Shown here: positions 8,133 through 16,954 of the stretch, in pieces
How positions within the stretch are numbered: position 1 is the first letter of the stretch
Layout of the letters: each line of letters opens with the position of its first letter
NCBI GenBank assembly: GCA_030538605.1
Contig: JAUNTQ010000001.1
Location: 1 to 64,000, forward strand
Source: Pseudomonadota bacterium
GTDB lineage: Bacteria > Pseudomonadota > Gammaproteobacteria > Burkholderiales > Burkholderiaceae_C
Reading direction: 5' to 3'
Length of the DNA stretch: 64,000 nt
Notes under the pieces: model-generated
What the model saw: only the letters and a program-made list of their open reading frames with translations
The model's database searches: none
Told to the model about the DNA's origin: nothing
Translations under genes and position numbers: made by a program

Positions 8133-8948
8133 TCACGTCCGCAGCGACAGCCAACGCTCGGCGGCGGCTTGCAGCCCGGCGGCGCTGCCGCTGCTCAGCA
8201 GTTGAACGCGGGTGCGGTTGGCCGACGCCCGAGCGGATGCGCCGGTCGGCGCGTGCGCAGCCAGCACGTCGGCGGTGCGGCGCGCCACGGCGTGGGCGGG
8301 GTCGATCAGGGTGACGGCGCGGCCCGCCAGTTGGGCCTGGAACTGCGCGGCTGCCAACGGGTAGTGGGTGCAGCCGAGCACCACGGTGTCGATGTGGCCG
8401 GGGGCGTCGCCCAATGGCCCGAGTGCCGAAAGATATTGCCCAATCAGGGCGTCGGCGCCTGTTGGATCTGCGCTGACAGCTTCTTTTTCAATAGCATCTG
8501 CCAGGCCGTTGCAGGCCATCAGCGTGACGCGCGCAGTGCTGCCCAGGGTTTGGCGCAAGGTTTGGAACTTGCCGCTGGCCAGCGTGCCGTGCGTGGCCAG
8601 CACGGCGACGTGGCCAGTGCGCGTGTGTGCCAGGGCGGGCTTGAGCGCCGGCTCGATGCCGACGATGGGCAGCTGCGGCCATTCGGCGCGCAGCAGGTGC
8701 ACGGCGGCGGCGGTGGCGGTGTTGCAGGCGATGACCAGTGCCTTGATGCGGTGGCCGCCCACCAATTCGTGCAGCACGGCGCGGGAGCGCGCCAGCACGT
8801 AGTCGTCGCCGCGCTGGCCATAGGGCGCGTGGGCGTTGTCGGCCAGGTAGACGAAGCGCTCGTGCGGCAGCTCGCCCAGCAGCGCGCGCAGCACGCTCAG
8901 GCCGCCGATGCCGCTGTCGAACACGCCGATGGGGGCTGGAGTGGGCAT
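8133..8948 (-). CDS. murI: Glutamate racemase
   Basis: Makes D-glutamate for peptidoglycan by cofactor-independent two-base racemisation. The 271-aa product has the family signature DSGIGGLSVL (residues 11-20), LADNAHAPYG, and both catalytic cysteines: Cys75 in VIACNTATA and Cys193 in LGCTHYPLA. ATG at 8948 is preferred over 8978 because MPTPAPIGVFDSG matches the usual short N-terminus. Convergent with the acidic-protein gene; repeats lie on both sides. Confidence 0.95.
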   Translation of the reverse strand: MPTPAPIGVFDSGIGGLSVLRALLGELPHERFVYLADNAHAPYGQRGDDYVLARSRAVLHELVGGHRIKALVIACNTATAAAVHLLRAEWPQLPIVGIEPALKPALAHTRTGHVAVLATHGTLASGKFQTLRQTLGSTARVTLMACNGLADAIEKEAVSADPTGADALIGQYLSALGPLGDAPGHIDTVVLGCTHYPLAAAQFQAQLAGRAVTLIDPAHAVARRTADVLAAHAPTGASARASANRTRVQLLSSGSAAGLQAAAERWLSLRT

Positions 8949-9052
8949 GTGAGTGGTTGATCCGAAGGCGAAAAACATCCGGTAGCCGGACGCAGAGGAC
9001 GCAAAAAAAGAGAATGCTTTATTGCTCCGAAAACAGGCAGCTTGAACGATTT

Positions 9053-9264
9053 GTCATTCCCGCGCAGGCGGGAATCCAGACGGGCTGTGCAGACTGCTGT
9101 GCTGTTTGAGGGCCCCTGGATTCCCGCCTGCGCGGGAATGACGGGAAAGTTTTTGGGCCCCGTTTCCGTTAAGTTGGCGCCGATGCGCCTGCGCGGGAAT
9201 GACGGGGTTGAATGAGGCCACATGCTTGTTTGGTTAGCGCCTATGCGCTTTCGCGGGAATGACG
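9053..9264. repeat. REP-like GTCATTCCCGCGCAGGCGGGAAT array (one inverted pair plus two degenerate copies)
   Basis: A forward unit starts at 9053 and an inverted unit ends at 9142, forming the usual inverted pair. Two shorter copies ending GCGGGAATGACG follow (around 9187-9204 and 9245-9264), each after a related GGCGCC-ATGCGC stretch. The rest of the gap from 8949 to 9430 holds no gene that I can see. The same unit recurs as inverted pairs at 30123-30196 and 38944-39017. Confidence 0.85.
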
Positions 9265-9430
9265 ATGCAGGCAAGCGCGCTCAAGTCGATGGCTTTCAAA
9301 TCAATAAAAGAGCCTGACGGCTGCGGCAGCCAAGGCATTCGCGGGTGCCGTGGCCGGGCGTGCACCGGCCACTGGTACCGTCCCTCTCCGAAGCCAGAGG
9401 GGGAAGACGCGAAGCGGCTCAGGGGGTGTT

Positions 9431-10768
9431 TCACACACCCGCGAACAAGTCGTTCAACGCCTCGGTCATCGAGGGGTGGGTGTAGATGGCCGTGCGCAGC
9501 GTGCTGGCGGGCAGGCCGGCGTTGATGGCGACTTGCACGGTGTTGATGACTTCGTGCGCCTCGGGGCACAGCAGGGTGCAGCCGATGATCTGGCCGGTCT
9601 TGGCATCGACCAAGGCTTTCAGAAAGCCTTCGGTCTGGCCCAGGATGCGGGCCTTGGGCACGGCGGCGGCGGGCAGCTTGGCGACGCGGAAGTCGATGCC
9701 GCGTGCGCGTGCCTCGCGCTCGCGCAGGCCGATGTGGGCCAGCGGTGGGGTGGTGAATACGCAGGTGGCCCATTGCGGGCGCTCGGCGCGCGAGGTGTAG
9801 GCACCGCCAGTGAGCTGGTTGAGCACGATGCGCTGGTCGTCCAGCGAGATGAAGGTGAACTGCGGGCCGCCGTTGATGTCGCCCAGCGCCCAGATGTGCG
9901 GCTGGCTGGTTTGCAGCTGATCGTTGACCTGGATGAAGCCGCGCGCGTCGGTGGCGATGCCGGCGGCGGGTAAATCGAGCGCGGCGGTGGTGGGCACGCG
10001 GCCGGTGGCCAGCAGCACGGCGTCGGCGCGCAACTGGTGTGTGCTGCCATCGGCTTCGTAATCCACCTGCGCGGCACCGTTCACATCCTGCACGTGGGTG
10101 GTGCGCGCGCCGGTGACGATGCGCACGCCGGCGCGCTCCAGCTGCTGGCGCAGGGCGGCGGCCACGTCTTCGTCTTCGCGCGGCAAGAAGGCGGGGCCGC
10201 CTTCCAGCAGCGTGACCTGGCTGCCGAAGCAGGCCATCATGCTGGCGAATTCGATGCCGATGAAGCCGCCGCCGACGATGACCAGGCGCGCGGGCCGCTC
10301 GGGCAGGGCCATCAGCGTGGTGCTGGTGAAGCAGCGCTTTGAATCGGCCACGCCCTCGATCGGCGGTACGGCGGGCACGGTGCCGGTGTTGATGAAGATG
10401 CGCGCGGCGCGCAGGCGTTGTTCTTCGCCTGACGGCCCTTGCACGGCGACGGTGTGCGCGTCGATGAAGCGCGCTTCGCCCACGATCAGGCTGACCTGTG
10501 GATGCGACAGCAGCGCGGCGCGGTTCTTCTCGCGCAGGGTGTCGACCACCGTGTTCTTGGCGGCCCAGGCGGGCGGGTAGGGCGTGCCGGTTTCGGCACC
10601 GTGGATCAGCGCTTTGGTGGGGATGCACGCCACGTTGATGCAGGTGCCGCCGAACATGTCGGGGCTGCGCTCGATCAGCGTGACGGCTTCGCCGCGCTGG
10701 GCGAGGGCAGCCGCCAGCGTTTTGCCGGCCTTGCCGAAGCCGATGACGAGGTTGGGGGCTTCCTGCAT
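9431..10768 (-). CDS. RclA-like FAD/NAD(P) pyridine nucleotide-disulfide oxidoreductase
   Basis: A 445-aa flavoprotein of the dihydrolipoamide-dehydrogenase / mercuric-reductase superfamily. The FAD-binding start LVIGFGKAGKTLA and the redox pair CINVACIPTK (Cys43, Cys48) are present, and the C-terminus THPSMTEALNDLFAGV closely resembles E. coli RclA, a reactive-chlorine-responsive Cu(II) reductase. No rclB, rclC or rclR is adjacent. The start is set at ATG 10768; the longer frame runs back into the class I fumarase gene. It lies 13 bp after that gene on the same strand and is probably co-transcribed with it. A role in redox or metal stress near an oxygen-sensitive fumarase is inference. Confidence 0.85.
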   Translation of the reverse strand: MQEAPNLVIGFGKAGKTLAAALAQRGEAVTLIERSPDMFGGTCINVACIPTKALIHGAETGTPYPPAWAAKNTVVDTLREKNRAALLSHPQVSLIVGEARFIDAHTVAVQGPSGEEQRLRAARIFINTGTVPAVPPIEGVADSKRCFTSTTLMALPERPARLVIVGGGFIGIEFASMMACFGSQVTLLEGGPAFLPREDEDVAAALRQQLERAGVRIVTGARTTHVQDVNGAAQVDYEADGSTHQLRADAVLLATGRVPTTAALDLPAAGIATDARGFIQVNDQLQTSQPHIWALGDINGGPQFTFISLDDQRIVLNQLTGGAYTSRAERPQWATCVFTTPPLAHIGLREREARARGIDFRVAKLPAAAVPKARILGQTEGFLKALVDAKTGQIIGCTLLCPEAHEVINTVQVAINAGLPASTLRTAIYTHPSMTEALNDLFAGV

Positions 10769-10781
10769 GGCGATGGCGCTG

Positions 10782-12332
10782 TCAGGCGCTGGCCAGCGCA
10801 ATGCCCTTGAACTCACCGCTGGCGATGCGCTTTTCCCACTCGGCCGGGCCGGTGATGTGGGCGCTGGTGCCGCCGGCATCGACGGCGACCGTGACGGGCA
10901 TGTCGACCACATCGAATTCGTAGATGGCTTCCATGCCCAGGTCTTCAAAGCCGACCACCTTCGCCGTCTTGATGGCCTTGCTGACCAGGTAGGCCGCGCC
11001 GCCCACGGCCATCAGGTACGCGCTCTTGTGCTGCTTGATCGCCTCGATGGCGGTGGGGCCGCGCTCGGCCTTGCCGATCATGGCGATGAGGCCCGTTTGC
11101 GACAGCATCATGTCGGTGAACTTGTCCATGCGCGTGGCGGTGGTGGGGCCGGCGGGGCCAACGGCTTCATCGCCCACGGGGTCGACCGGGCCGACGTAGT
11201 AGATGACGCGGTTGGTGAAATCGACCGGCAGCTTTTCGCCCTTGGCCAACATGTCCTGAATGCGCTTGTGCGCGGCGTCGCGGCCCGTCAGCATCTTGCC
11301 GTTGAGCAGCAGGGTTTGGCCGGGCTTCCAGCTGGCGACTTCCTCCCTGGTCAGCGTGTCCAGGTTGACGCGCTGGCTTTTTTCGGTGTCGGGCGTCCAG
11401 TCGACCTTGGGCCACAAATCGAGGCTGGGCGGGTCGAGGTAGACCGGCCCGCTGCCGTCCAGCACGAAGTGCGCGTGGCGCGTGGCGGCGCAGTTGGGGA
11501 TCATGGCGACCGGCTTGCTGGCGGCGTGCGTCGGGTACAGGGCGATCTTCACGTCCAGCACCGTGGTCAGCCCGCCCAGGCCTTGCGCGCCAATGCCCAG
11601 CGCGTTGACTTTCTCGAACAGCTCCAGCCGCAACTCCTCGACTTGGCTGAGCTTGTCGCCCTTGGCGGCCTTGGCCTGCAACTGGTACATGTCCAGGTCT
11701 TCCATGAGCGACTGCTTGGCCAGCAGCACGGCTTTTTCAGCCGTGCCGCCGATGCCGATGCCCAGCATGCCCGGCGGGCACCAGCCGGCGCCCATCGTCG
11801 GCACCGTCTTCAGCACCCAGTCGACCACGCTGTCGCTGGGGTTGAGCATGGCCATCTTGCTCTTGTTCTCCGACCCGCCGCCCTTGGCCGCCACGGTCAC
11901 ATCCACCGTGTGGCCGGGCACGATCTCGGTGACGATGACGGCGGGCGTGTTGTCCTTGGTGTTCTTGCGGGCGAACTGCGGGTCGGCCACCACGCTGGCG
12001 CGCAGCTTGTTTTCGGCCAGGTCGTAGCCGCGGCGCACGCCTTCGTTGATGGCGTCGTCGAGGCTGCCGGTGAAGCCCTCCCAGCGCACGTCCATGCCGA
12101 CTTTCAGGAACACGTTGACGATGCCCGTGTCCTGGCAGATCGGGCGATGGCCGGTGGCGCTCATCTTGCTGTTGGTGAGGATCTGCGCCATCGCGTCCTT
12201 GGCGGCAGGGCTTTGCTCGCGCTCCCAGGCGCGCGCCAAGTGCGCGATGTAGTCGGCGGGGTGGTAGTAGCTGATGTATTGCAGCGCGGCGGCAATGGAT
12301 TCGATCAGGTCGCTCTGGCGGATGGTGGTCAT
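10782..12332 (-). CDS. Class I fumarate hydratase ([4Fe-4S])
   Basis: Converts fumarate and L-malate in the TCA cycle with an oxygen-labile [4Fe-4S] cluster. The 516-aa product carries the three cysteines expected as cluster ligands, in RPICQDTGIV, GWCPPGMLGIG and PNCAATRHAHF, and the full alpha plus beta domain length of FumA/FumB enzymes. The start ATG at 12332 gives MTTIRQSDLIESIA. It is divergent from fumC with 91 bp between the starts, and is followed by the RclA-like gene. L(+)-tartrate dehydratase is a related alternative but is usually two-subunit. Confidence 0.92.
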   Translation of the reverse strand: MTTIRQSDLIESIAAALQYISYYHPADYIAHLARAWEREQSPAAKDAMAQILTNSKMSATGHRPICQDTGIVNVFLKVGMDVRWEGFTGSLDDAINEGVRRGYDLAENKLRASVVADPQFARKNTKDNTPAVIVTEIVPGHTVDVTVAAKGGGSENKSKMAMLNPSDSVVDWVLKTVPTMGAGWCPPGMLGIGIGGTAEKAVLLAKQSLMEDLDMYQLQAKAAKGDKLSQVEELRLELFEKVNALGIGAQGLGGLTTVLDVKIALYPTHAASKPVAMIPNCAATRHAHFVLDGSGPVYLDPPSLDLWPKVDWTPDTEKSQRVNLDTLTREEVASWKPGQTLLLNGKMLTGRDAAHKRIQDMLAKGEKLPVDFTNRVIYYVGPVDPVGDEAVGPAGPTTATRMDKFTDMMLSQTGLIAMIGKAERGPTAIEAIKQHKSAYLMAVGGAAYLVSKAIKTAKVVGFEDLGMEAIYEFDVVDMPVTVAVDAGGTSAHITGPAEWEKRIASGEFKGIALASA

Positions 12333-12423
12333 GCGTGGGTCCTTGGGGCTTGGGGTGGGCAGCAGCAGGCGCTGCGCCGCTCTGCTAACGTGACTGACAG
12401 CCCTCCATTTTGACAGGCCACCC

Positions 12424-13818
12424 ATGCCCAGCACCGACAAAACCACCCGCACCGAGCACGACACCTTCGGCCCCATCGACGTGCCCGCCAACCGCCTGTG
12501 GGGCGCGCAAACGCAGCGCTCGCTGCACCACTTTCACATCTCCGGCGAACGCCAGCCGCGCGAGCTGATTCATGCGCTGGCGCGGGTCAAGCGTGCGGCG
12601 GCGGTGGTCAATCAGGGGCTGGGGCTGTTGGATGGCAAGAAGGCAGACGCCATCGTGGCCGCTGCCGATGAAGTTCTAGCTGGGCGGCATGCCAATGAGT
12701 TTCCACTGGTCGTCTGGCAGACCGGTTCGGGCACGCAGACCAACATGAACTTGAACGAAGTCATCGCCAACCGCGCCAGCGAGCTGCTGGGCGGCGCGCG
12801 GGGCGATGGGCGGCAGGTGCATCCCAATGACGACGTGAACAAGAGCCAGTCGAGCAACGACGTGTTTCCCACGGCCATGCACGTGGCGGCGGTCGAGGCG
12901 CTGACACGCCATTTGCTGCCCGCCCTCGCCAGCCTGCGCGCCACGCTGCAAGCCAAGTCCGAGGCGTTTGCCAGCATCGTCAAGATTGGCCGCACCCACC
13001 TGCAAGACGCCACGCCGCTCACGCTGGGTCAGGAATTTTCAGGCTATGTGGCCCAGCTTGACCACGCTGACGCGCACATCCGCGCCGCGCTGCCGCACCT
13101 GTGCGAGCTGGCGCTGGGCGGCACCGCCGTGGGCACCGGCCTGAACGCGCCCACGGGCTATGCCGAAGCCGCCGCCGCCGAGCTGGCGCGGCTGACGGGC
13201 CTGCCCTTCGTCACCGCGCCCAACAAGTTCGAAGCGCTGGCCGCGTGCGATGCGCTGGTCTACGCGCACGGCGCGCTCAAGGGGCTGGCCGCCAGCCTGA
13301 CGAAGATCGCCAACGACGTGCGCTGGCTCGCCAGCGGCCCGCGCAGCGGCATTGGCGAAATCTCGATCCCCGAGAACGAACCCGGCTCGTCCATCATGCC
13401 CGGCAAAGTGAACCCCACGCAGTGCGAGGCGCTGACCATGCTGTGCGCGCAGGTCATGGGCAACGACGTGGCCATCAACATCGGCGGCGCGTCGGGCAAC
13501 TTCGAGCTGAACGTGTTCCGCCCGCTGGTGGCGCACAACTTTCTGCAAAGCGTGCGCCTGCTGGCCGACGGCATGGTGAGCTTCAACGAGCACTGTGCCG
13601 CAGGCATCGAGCCCAACCGCGCCCGCATCGACGAGCTGCTGGCCCGCTCATTGATGCTGGTGACGGCGCTGAACCCGCACATCGGCTACGACAAGGCGGC
13701 GCAAATCGCCAAGAAGGCGCATGCCGAAGGCAGCAGCCTGCGCGAGGCGGCGCTGGCGTTGGGGCATGTGACGGGTGAGCAGTTTGATGCCTGGGTGCGG
13801 CTGCAGGCTATGGTGTGA
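12424..13818 (+). CDS. fumC: Class II fumarate hydratase
   Basis: Iron-independent, oxygen-stable fumarase of 464 aa in the aspartase/fumarase superfamily. The signature [11 protein letters not shown] is at residues 321-331 (catalytic serine loop), [10 protein letters not shown] holds the active-site histidine (His191), and [10 protein letters not shown] binds substrate near residue 101. Head to head with the class I enzyme, so the two isozymes can be switched from one control region. The downstream gap holds three palindromic elements. Confidence 0.95.
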   Translation: MPSTDKTTRTEHDTFGPIDVPANRLWGAQTQRSLHHFHISGERQPRELIHALARVKRAAAVVNQGLGLLDGKKADAIVAAADEVLAGRHANEFPLVVWQTGSGTQTNMNLNEVIANRASELLGGARGDGRQVHPNDDVNKSQSSNDVFPTAMHVAAVEALTRHLLPALASLRATLQAKSEAFASIVKIGRTHLQDATPLTLGQEFSGYVAQLDHADAHIRAALPHLCELALGGTAVGTGLNAPTGYAEAAAAELARLTGLPFVTAPNKFEALAACDALVYAHGALKGLAASLTKIANDVRWLASGPRSGIGEISIPENEPGSSIMPGKVNPTQCEALTMLCAQVMGNDVAINIGGASGNFELNVFRPLVAHNFLQSVRLLADGMVSFNEHCAAGIEPNRARIDELLARSLMLVTALNPHIGYDKAAQIAKKAHAEGSSLREAALALGHVTGEQFDAWVRLQAMV

Positions 13819-13840
13819 GTGGTTGCGGAGTGAAGTTTGC

Positions 13841-13884
13841 AGGGGGTATATGTCATAAATGCCCTTAAACAGTGCGCTGACGGA
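13841..13884. repeat. Degenerate relative of the GTATACCCC repeat, reverse orientation
   Basis: Begins GGGGGTATATG and ends GTGCGCTGACGG, the reverse-complement layout of the 3' half of the element at 14019-14081. The hairpin arms are eroded. Low-copy derivative; similarity judged by eye. Confidence 0.4.
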
Positions 13885-13924
13885 TAGGTAGCTTGAGAGT
13901 ATGTGTCTGCCGCCCGTAGCGTAG

Positions 13925-13997
13925 GCTGGGTAGAGCGCATGCGAAACCCAGCGTGCGGCGCTGGCAAGAAGCTGGGTTTCGCATGCGCGCTGCCCAG
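13925..13997. repeat. Long inverted repeat (27-28 bp arms, 18-nt loop)
   Basis: Arms 13925-13952 and 13971-13997 both contain the GCATGCGAAACCCAGC core or its complement and differ at about three positions. The element would form a strong hairpin between fumC and the next remnant. No coding frame spans it. Not obviously related to the other repeat families in the window. Confidence 0.7.
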
Positions 13998-14018
13998 TCC
14001 ACGGTTCTGAGAGCAGGT

Positions 14019-14081
14019 GTATACCCCCGCACCATCTATCTGCCAGCGCCCGAAGGATGGGCGCTGGCGGCATATACCCCC
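14019..14081. repeat. Palindromic repeat, GTATACCCC family, copy 2
   Basis: GTATACCCCC, then CCAGCGCCC...GGGCGCTGG as a perfect 9-bp stem, then GGCATATACCCCC. Same architecture as 7925-7988, with a longer stem. Together with the two preceding elements it fills the gap 13819-14206, which has no gene. Confidence 0.6.
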
Positions 14082-14206
14082 TAGCAACATTCCTCAATGA
14101 ATCTTGGCCAATAGAGCGCAGTAGAAATCCAAGGCTGTCTGACACCGCACGATGTGTGCATGCACAGCCCTGCAGGGTTCGTGCATGCCCCGGGAGCGCA
14201 GGGCCG

Positions 14207-14386
14207 TTACCCCGGCCGCTTGGTCAGCAGGCGGCGGCGGGCGCGGTCGATGTTGTGGCGCAGCGCGAACAGCTCTTCGGCGTGGGCCAGGGGCACGGTG
14301 ATGCCGTTGGCCGCGCGGTCCAGCTCATCCCGTTCGTTGAGCAGCTCATCGCGCTGGCCCAGGCCTTCGTCCACCTTGGCTTCGAT
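14207..14386 (-). pseudogene. C-terminal coding remnant, unidentified
   Basis: Read on the minus strand, this gives about 60 residues of well-formed, charged, helical sequence (EAKVDEGLGQRDELLNERDE, then LDRAANGITVPLAHAEELFA, then LRHNIDRARRRLLTKRPG) ending at TAA 14207-14209. There is no start codon or ribosome site; upstream the frame runs into the half palindrome at 14386 and meets a stop. It looks like the tail of a longer protein whose front part was lost at the repeat. I cannot name the family. Confidence 0.5.
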
Positions 14387-14403
14387 ATATGCGCAAACAG
14401 CTA
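14386..14403. repeat. Half copy of the 78-bp palindrome
   Basis: TATGCGCAAACAGCTA followed by T6 matches the right arm plus T-run of the 78-bp family (compare 42614-42628). The left arm is missing. It lies exactly between the coding remnant and the stop codon of the hydrolase gene; the hydrolase TAG (14401-14403) uses its bases. Confidence 0.65.
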
Positions 14404-15339
14404 TTTTTTAAGGAGCAATCCGAAACGCTCGATGCTGTGCGTGATGAGCGCCTGCGCGGCGGGCGACCAGCGGCCCATGTCGAAGAAGCCGTGGATCATG
14501 CCCGGCCCTTCGATGAGTTCGGCCTGCCCGCCTGCTGCGCGCAGCGCCTGGGCATAGGCCGCGCCCTGGTCGCGCAGCGGGTCGAACTCGGCCGTCACGA
14601 CCACGGCGGGCGGCAGATGGGCAAGGCTTTGGGCCTGCAGCGGCGCCAGGCGCGGGTCCATCGTGTCGGTGTGGCCGCCGAGGTAGTGGTGGATGAACCA
14701 GGCCATCGTGTCCCGCTCAAGAAAATAACCCTTGGCGTTCTGCTCGATGCTGGGGTACACCGCCGCTGCGTGGTCCACGGCGGGGTAGATGAGGAATTGC
14801 GCCGCCAGTGGCAAGCCCGCGTCGCGCAGCTGCTGCGCCACCACGGCGGCGAAGTTGCCGCCCGCGCTGTCGCCCGCTACCGCCACGGTGCTGTTGCCGC
14901 CCAGCTCGCCCGCGTGCGCCACGATCCATTTCGTGGCTGCCACGGCGTCGTCGATGCCGTCGGGAAAGGGGTGTTCTGGCGCGAGACGGTAGGCGACCGA
15001 CACCACCACGGCCTGCGCGCCCCGGCAGATTTCGCGGCACATGTTGTCGTGCGTGGCCAGATCGCCGATCACGTAGCCGCCCCCGTGGAAGTACGCCACG
15101 GTGGGCCGCGGCCCTGCGGCCTGCGGGCGGTAGATGCGTGCGGGGATGGCACCTGCGGCACCAGGCACGGTGATGTCCTGCGTGTCGGCCACGGGCACGC
15201 GCTGCTCGGGCGTGAGCGAGCCTGCCGTCAGCGCCAGGTAGCTTGCGCGGCTTTCTTCGGGCGTGCTCTCGTGAATGGGCTTGGCGCCGGATGCGGCCAT
15301 CATCTGCAGGACGGCGGCGAGGTGTTGATCGAGGGGCAT
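14401..15339 (-). CDS. Alpha/beta hydrolase, hormone-sensitive-lipase-like esterase
   Basis: A 312-aa carboxylester hydrolase of the HSL (GDXG) family. It shows the oxyanion motif HGGGY (residues 85-89), the nucleophile Ser158 in GDSAGGN, Asp253 in EFDPLRD and His283 in IHGFF. The start is ATG 15339, 23 bp downstream of the stop of the Baeyer-Villiger monooxygenase gene, with AAGGAG in between. The monooxygenase would turn a ketone into an ester and this enzyme would cleave it. The last codons lie inside a half copy of the 78-bp repeat, so the C-terminus may have been altered by that event. Confidence 0.88.
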   Translation of the reverse strand: MPLDQHLAAVLQMMAASGAKPIHESTPEESRASYLALTAGSLTPEQRVPVADTQDITVPGAAGAIPARIYRPQAAGPRPTVAYFHGGGYVIGDLATHDNMCREICRGAQAVVVSVAYRLAPEHPFPDGIDDAVAATKWIVAHAGELGGNSTVAVAGDSAGGNFAAVVAQQLRDAGLPLAAQFLIYPAVDHAAAVYPSIEQNAKGYFLERDTMAWFIHHYLGGHTDTMDPRLAPLQAQSLAHLPPAVVVTAEFDPLRDQGAAYAQALRAAGGQAELIEGPGMIHGFFDMGRWSPAAQALITHSIERFGLLLKK

Positions 15340-15362
15340 GGTCAAGGTCTCCTTGGGGTGAA

Positions 15363-16841
15363 TCAGTGGTAGCTCAGGGTTTCGTCGGCGTGCGGCTGCA
15401 AGGCCGGCAGGGTGGCGCGCTCGTCGCCATATTCGTGCATGTGCTTCCAGGGTGCCTGCCAGGGCGAGCGGTTGCCCTGGCGTGGCAGCTTGTCTTGCGC
15501 GCGCATCATGTAGCCGGCGCTCACGGTGGTGGGGTCGGTCCAGGGCTCGCGCGGCATGCCGGCGTCGGCGGCGCCCAGCGTGGGCACGACGACGCCGTGG
15601 CCGTGTGCTCGCATGTGCGCGATCACGCGGCACACCAGGTCGCTGACCAGGTCGGCGCGCAGTGTCCAGCTGTAGCGGAAGTAGCCGATGGTGTGCGCCA
15701 GGTTGGGAATGCCCTGCACCATGATGCCGCGCCAGGTCATGTGCTGCGTGAAGTCGACCGGCTCGCCATCCAGGCGGAACGGCACGCCACCCAGGAACTG
15801 CATGTGAAAGCCGGTGGCGGTGACGACGATGTCGGCCGCCAGGTGCCGCCCGCTGGTTAGTCGAATGCCGGTGGCGTCGAAGCGCTCGATGGTGTCGGTC
15901 ACCACCGATGCCTTGCCGCTGCGGATGGCGGCGAACAGGTCGCCATCGGGAATCACCGCGATGCGTTGCTGCCAGGGCTTGTAGCGCGGATTGAAATGGG
16001 TGTCCACGTCGTAGTCCTCGGGCAGGCGCATGCGGGCTTCCTGCATGAGGAAGTCGCGCAGGTCGTCGTTGTGATCGCGCGCCAGGCGCACCACCTCGTC
16101 GGTCTTGGCGATGAAGGCGCGGCGCATGATCTCGTGGAACCACTCGTCGGGCAGATCGAGCGGGCGCAACTGCGCTTCCAGCGGATGCGCCCAGGGCTCG
16201 CACGCGAAGAAGGTGGGCGAGCGCTGCAGCATGGTCACGTGGGCCGTTTCGTTGGCCATGTTCGGGATCAGCGTGGCCGCCGTCGCGCCCGAGCCGATGA
16301 CGACCACCTGCTTGTCTGCGTAGTCCAGGTCCTTGGGCCAATGCTGCGGGTGCACGATGCGGCCCTGAAAGTCCTGCATGCCCGGCCATTCGGGCGTGTA
16401 GCCCTTGCCGTGGTCGTAGTAGCCCGCACACATCCAGAGAAAGCCGGTGGTGAAGGTGAGCGTCTCGTTCGTGTCGCCACGGACGACCTGTACCGTCCAG
16501 CGCTTGTCCTGCGATGACCAGTCGGCGGACGTGACCTTGTGCTTGAAATGGATGTGCGGCGCCAGCGCGTTTTCTTCGACCACCTCGGCCAGGTAGCTGC
16601 GGATTTCATCTGCGGTGGCGATGGACTGCCCGCGCCAGGGCTTGAACTTGTAGCCGTAGGTGAACAGGTCGCTGTCCGAGCGCGCACCGGGGTAGCGGTG
16701 CGTCCACCATGTGCCGCCCATGCCGTCCATGGCTTCGAGGATGGCGAAGCTGCCCTGCGGAAAGTTCCGGCGCAGGTGGCAGGCCGCGCCGATGCCGGAA
16801 ACGCCGGCGCCGATGATGAGAAAGTCAACATGTTGTGCCAT
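15363..16841 (-). CDS. Flavin-dependent (Baeyer-Villiger-type) monooxygenase
   Basis: A 492-aa NADPH/FAD monooxygenase. The first Rossmann motif is IIGAGVSGIGAACH near the N-terminus, the second IGSGATAATL, and the fingerprint FQGRIVHPQHWP fits the Baeyer-Villiger FxGxxxHxxxW pattern. EthA-like enzymes have this size. It is followed by an HSL-type esterase and is divergent from an AraC regulator, the usual layout for ketone degradation cassettes. The substrate (linear, cyclic or aryl ketone) cannot be told from sequence. Confidence 0.88.
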   Translation of the reverse strand: MAQHVDFLIIGAGVSGIGAACHLRRNFPQGSFAILEAMDGMGGTWWTHRYPGARSDSDLFTYGYKFKPWRGQSIATADEIRSYLAEVVEENALAPHIHFKHKVTSADWSSQDKRWTVQVVRGDTNETLTFTTGFLWMCAGYYDHGKGYTPEWPGMQDFQGRIVHPQHWPKDLDYADKQVVVIGSGATAATLIPNMANETAHVTMLQRSPTFFACEPWAHPLEAQLRPLDLPDEWFHEIMRRAFIAKTDEVVRLARDHNDDLRDFLMQEARMRLPEDYDVDTHFNPRYKPWQQRIAVIPDGDLFAAIRSGKASVVTDTIERFDATGIRLTSGRHLAADIVVTATGFHMQFLGGVPFRLDGEPVDFTQHMTWRGIMVQGIPNLAHTIGYFRYSWTLRADLVSDLVCRVIAHMRAHGHGVVVPTLGAADAGMPREPWTDPTTVSAGYMMRAQDKLPRQGNRSPWQAPWKHMHEYGDERATLPALQPHADETLSYH

Positions 16842-16954
16842 GAGGTTGTCTCCTGTGAATGTGGCGGGGTCATGCTAGGTTTTCCCCTCTGACGGTGTTT
16901 GTTTTTGAACGACAGAATTTTGATCTGCCGCGACATTACCGAAAGCCTCCACCG

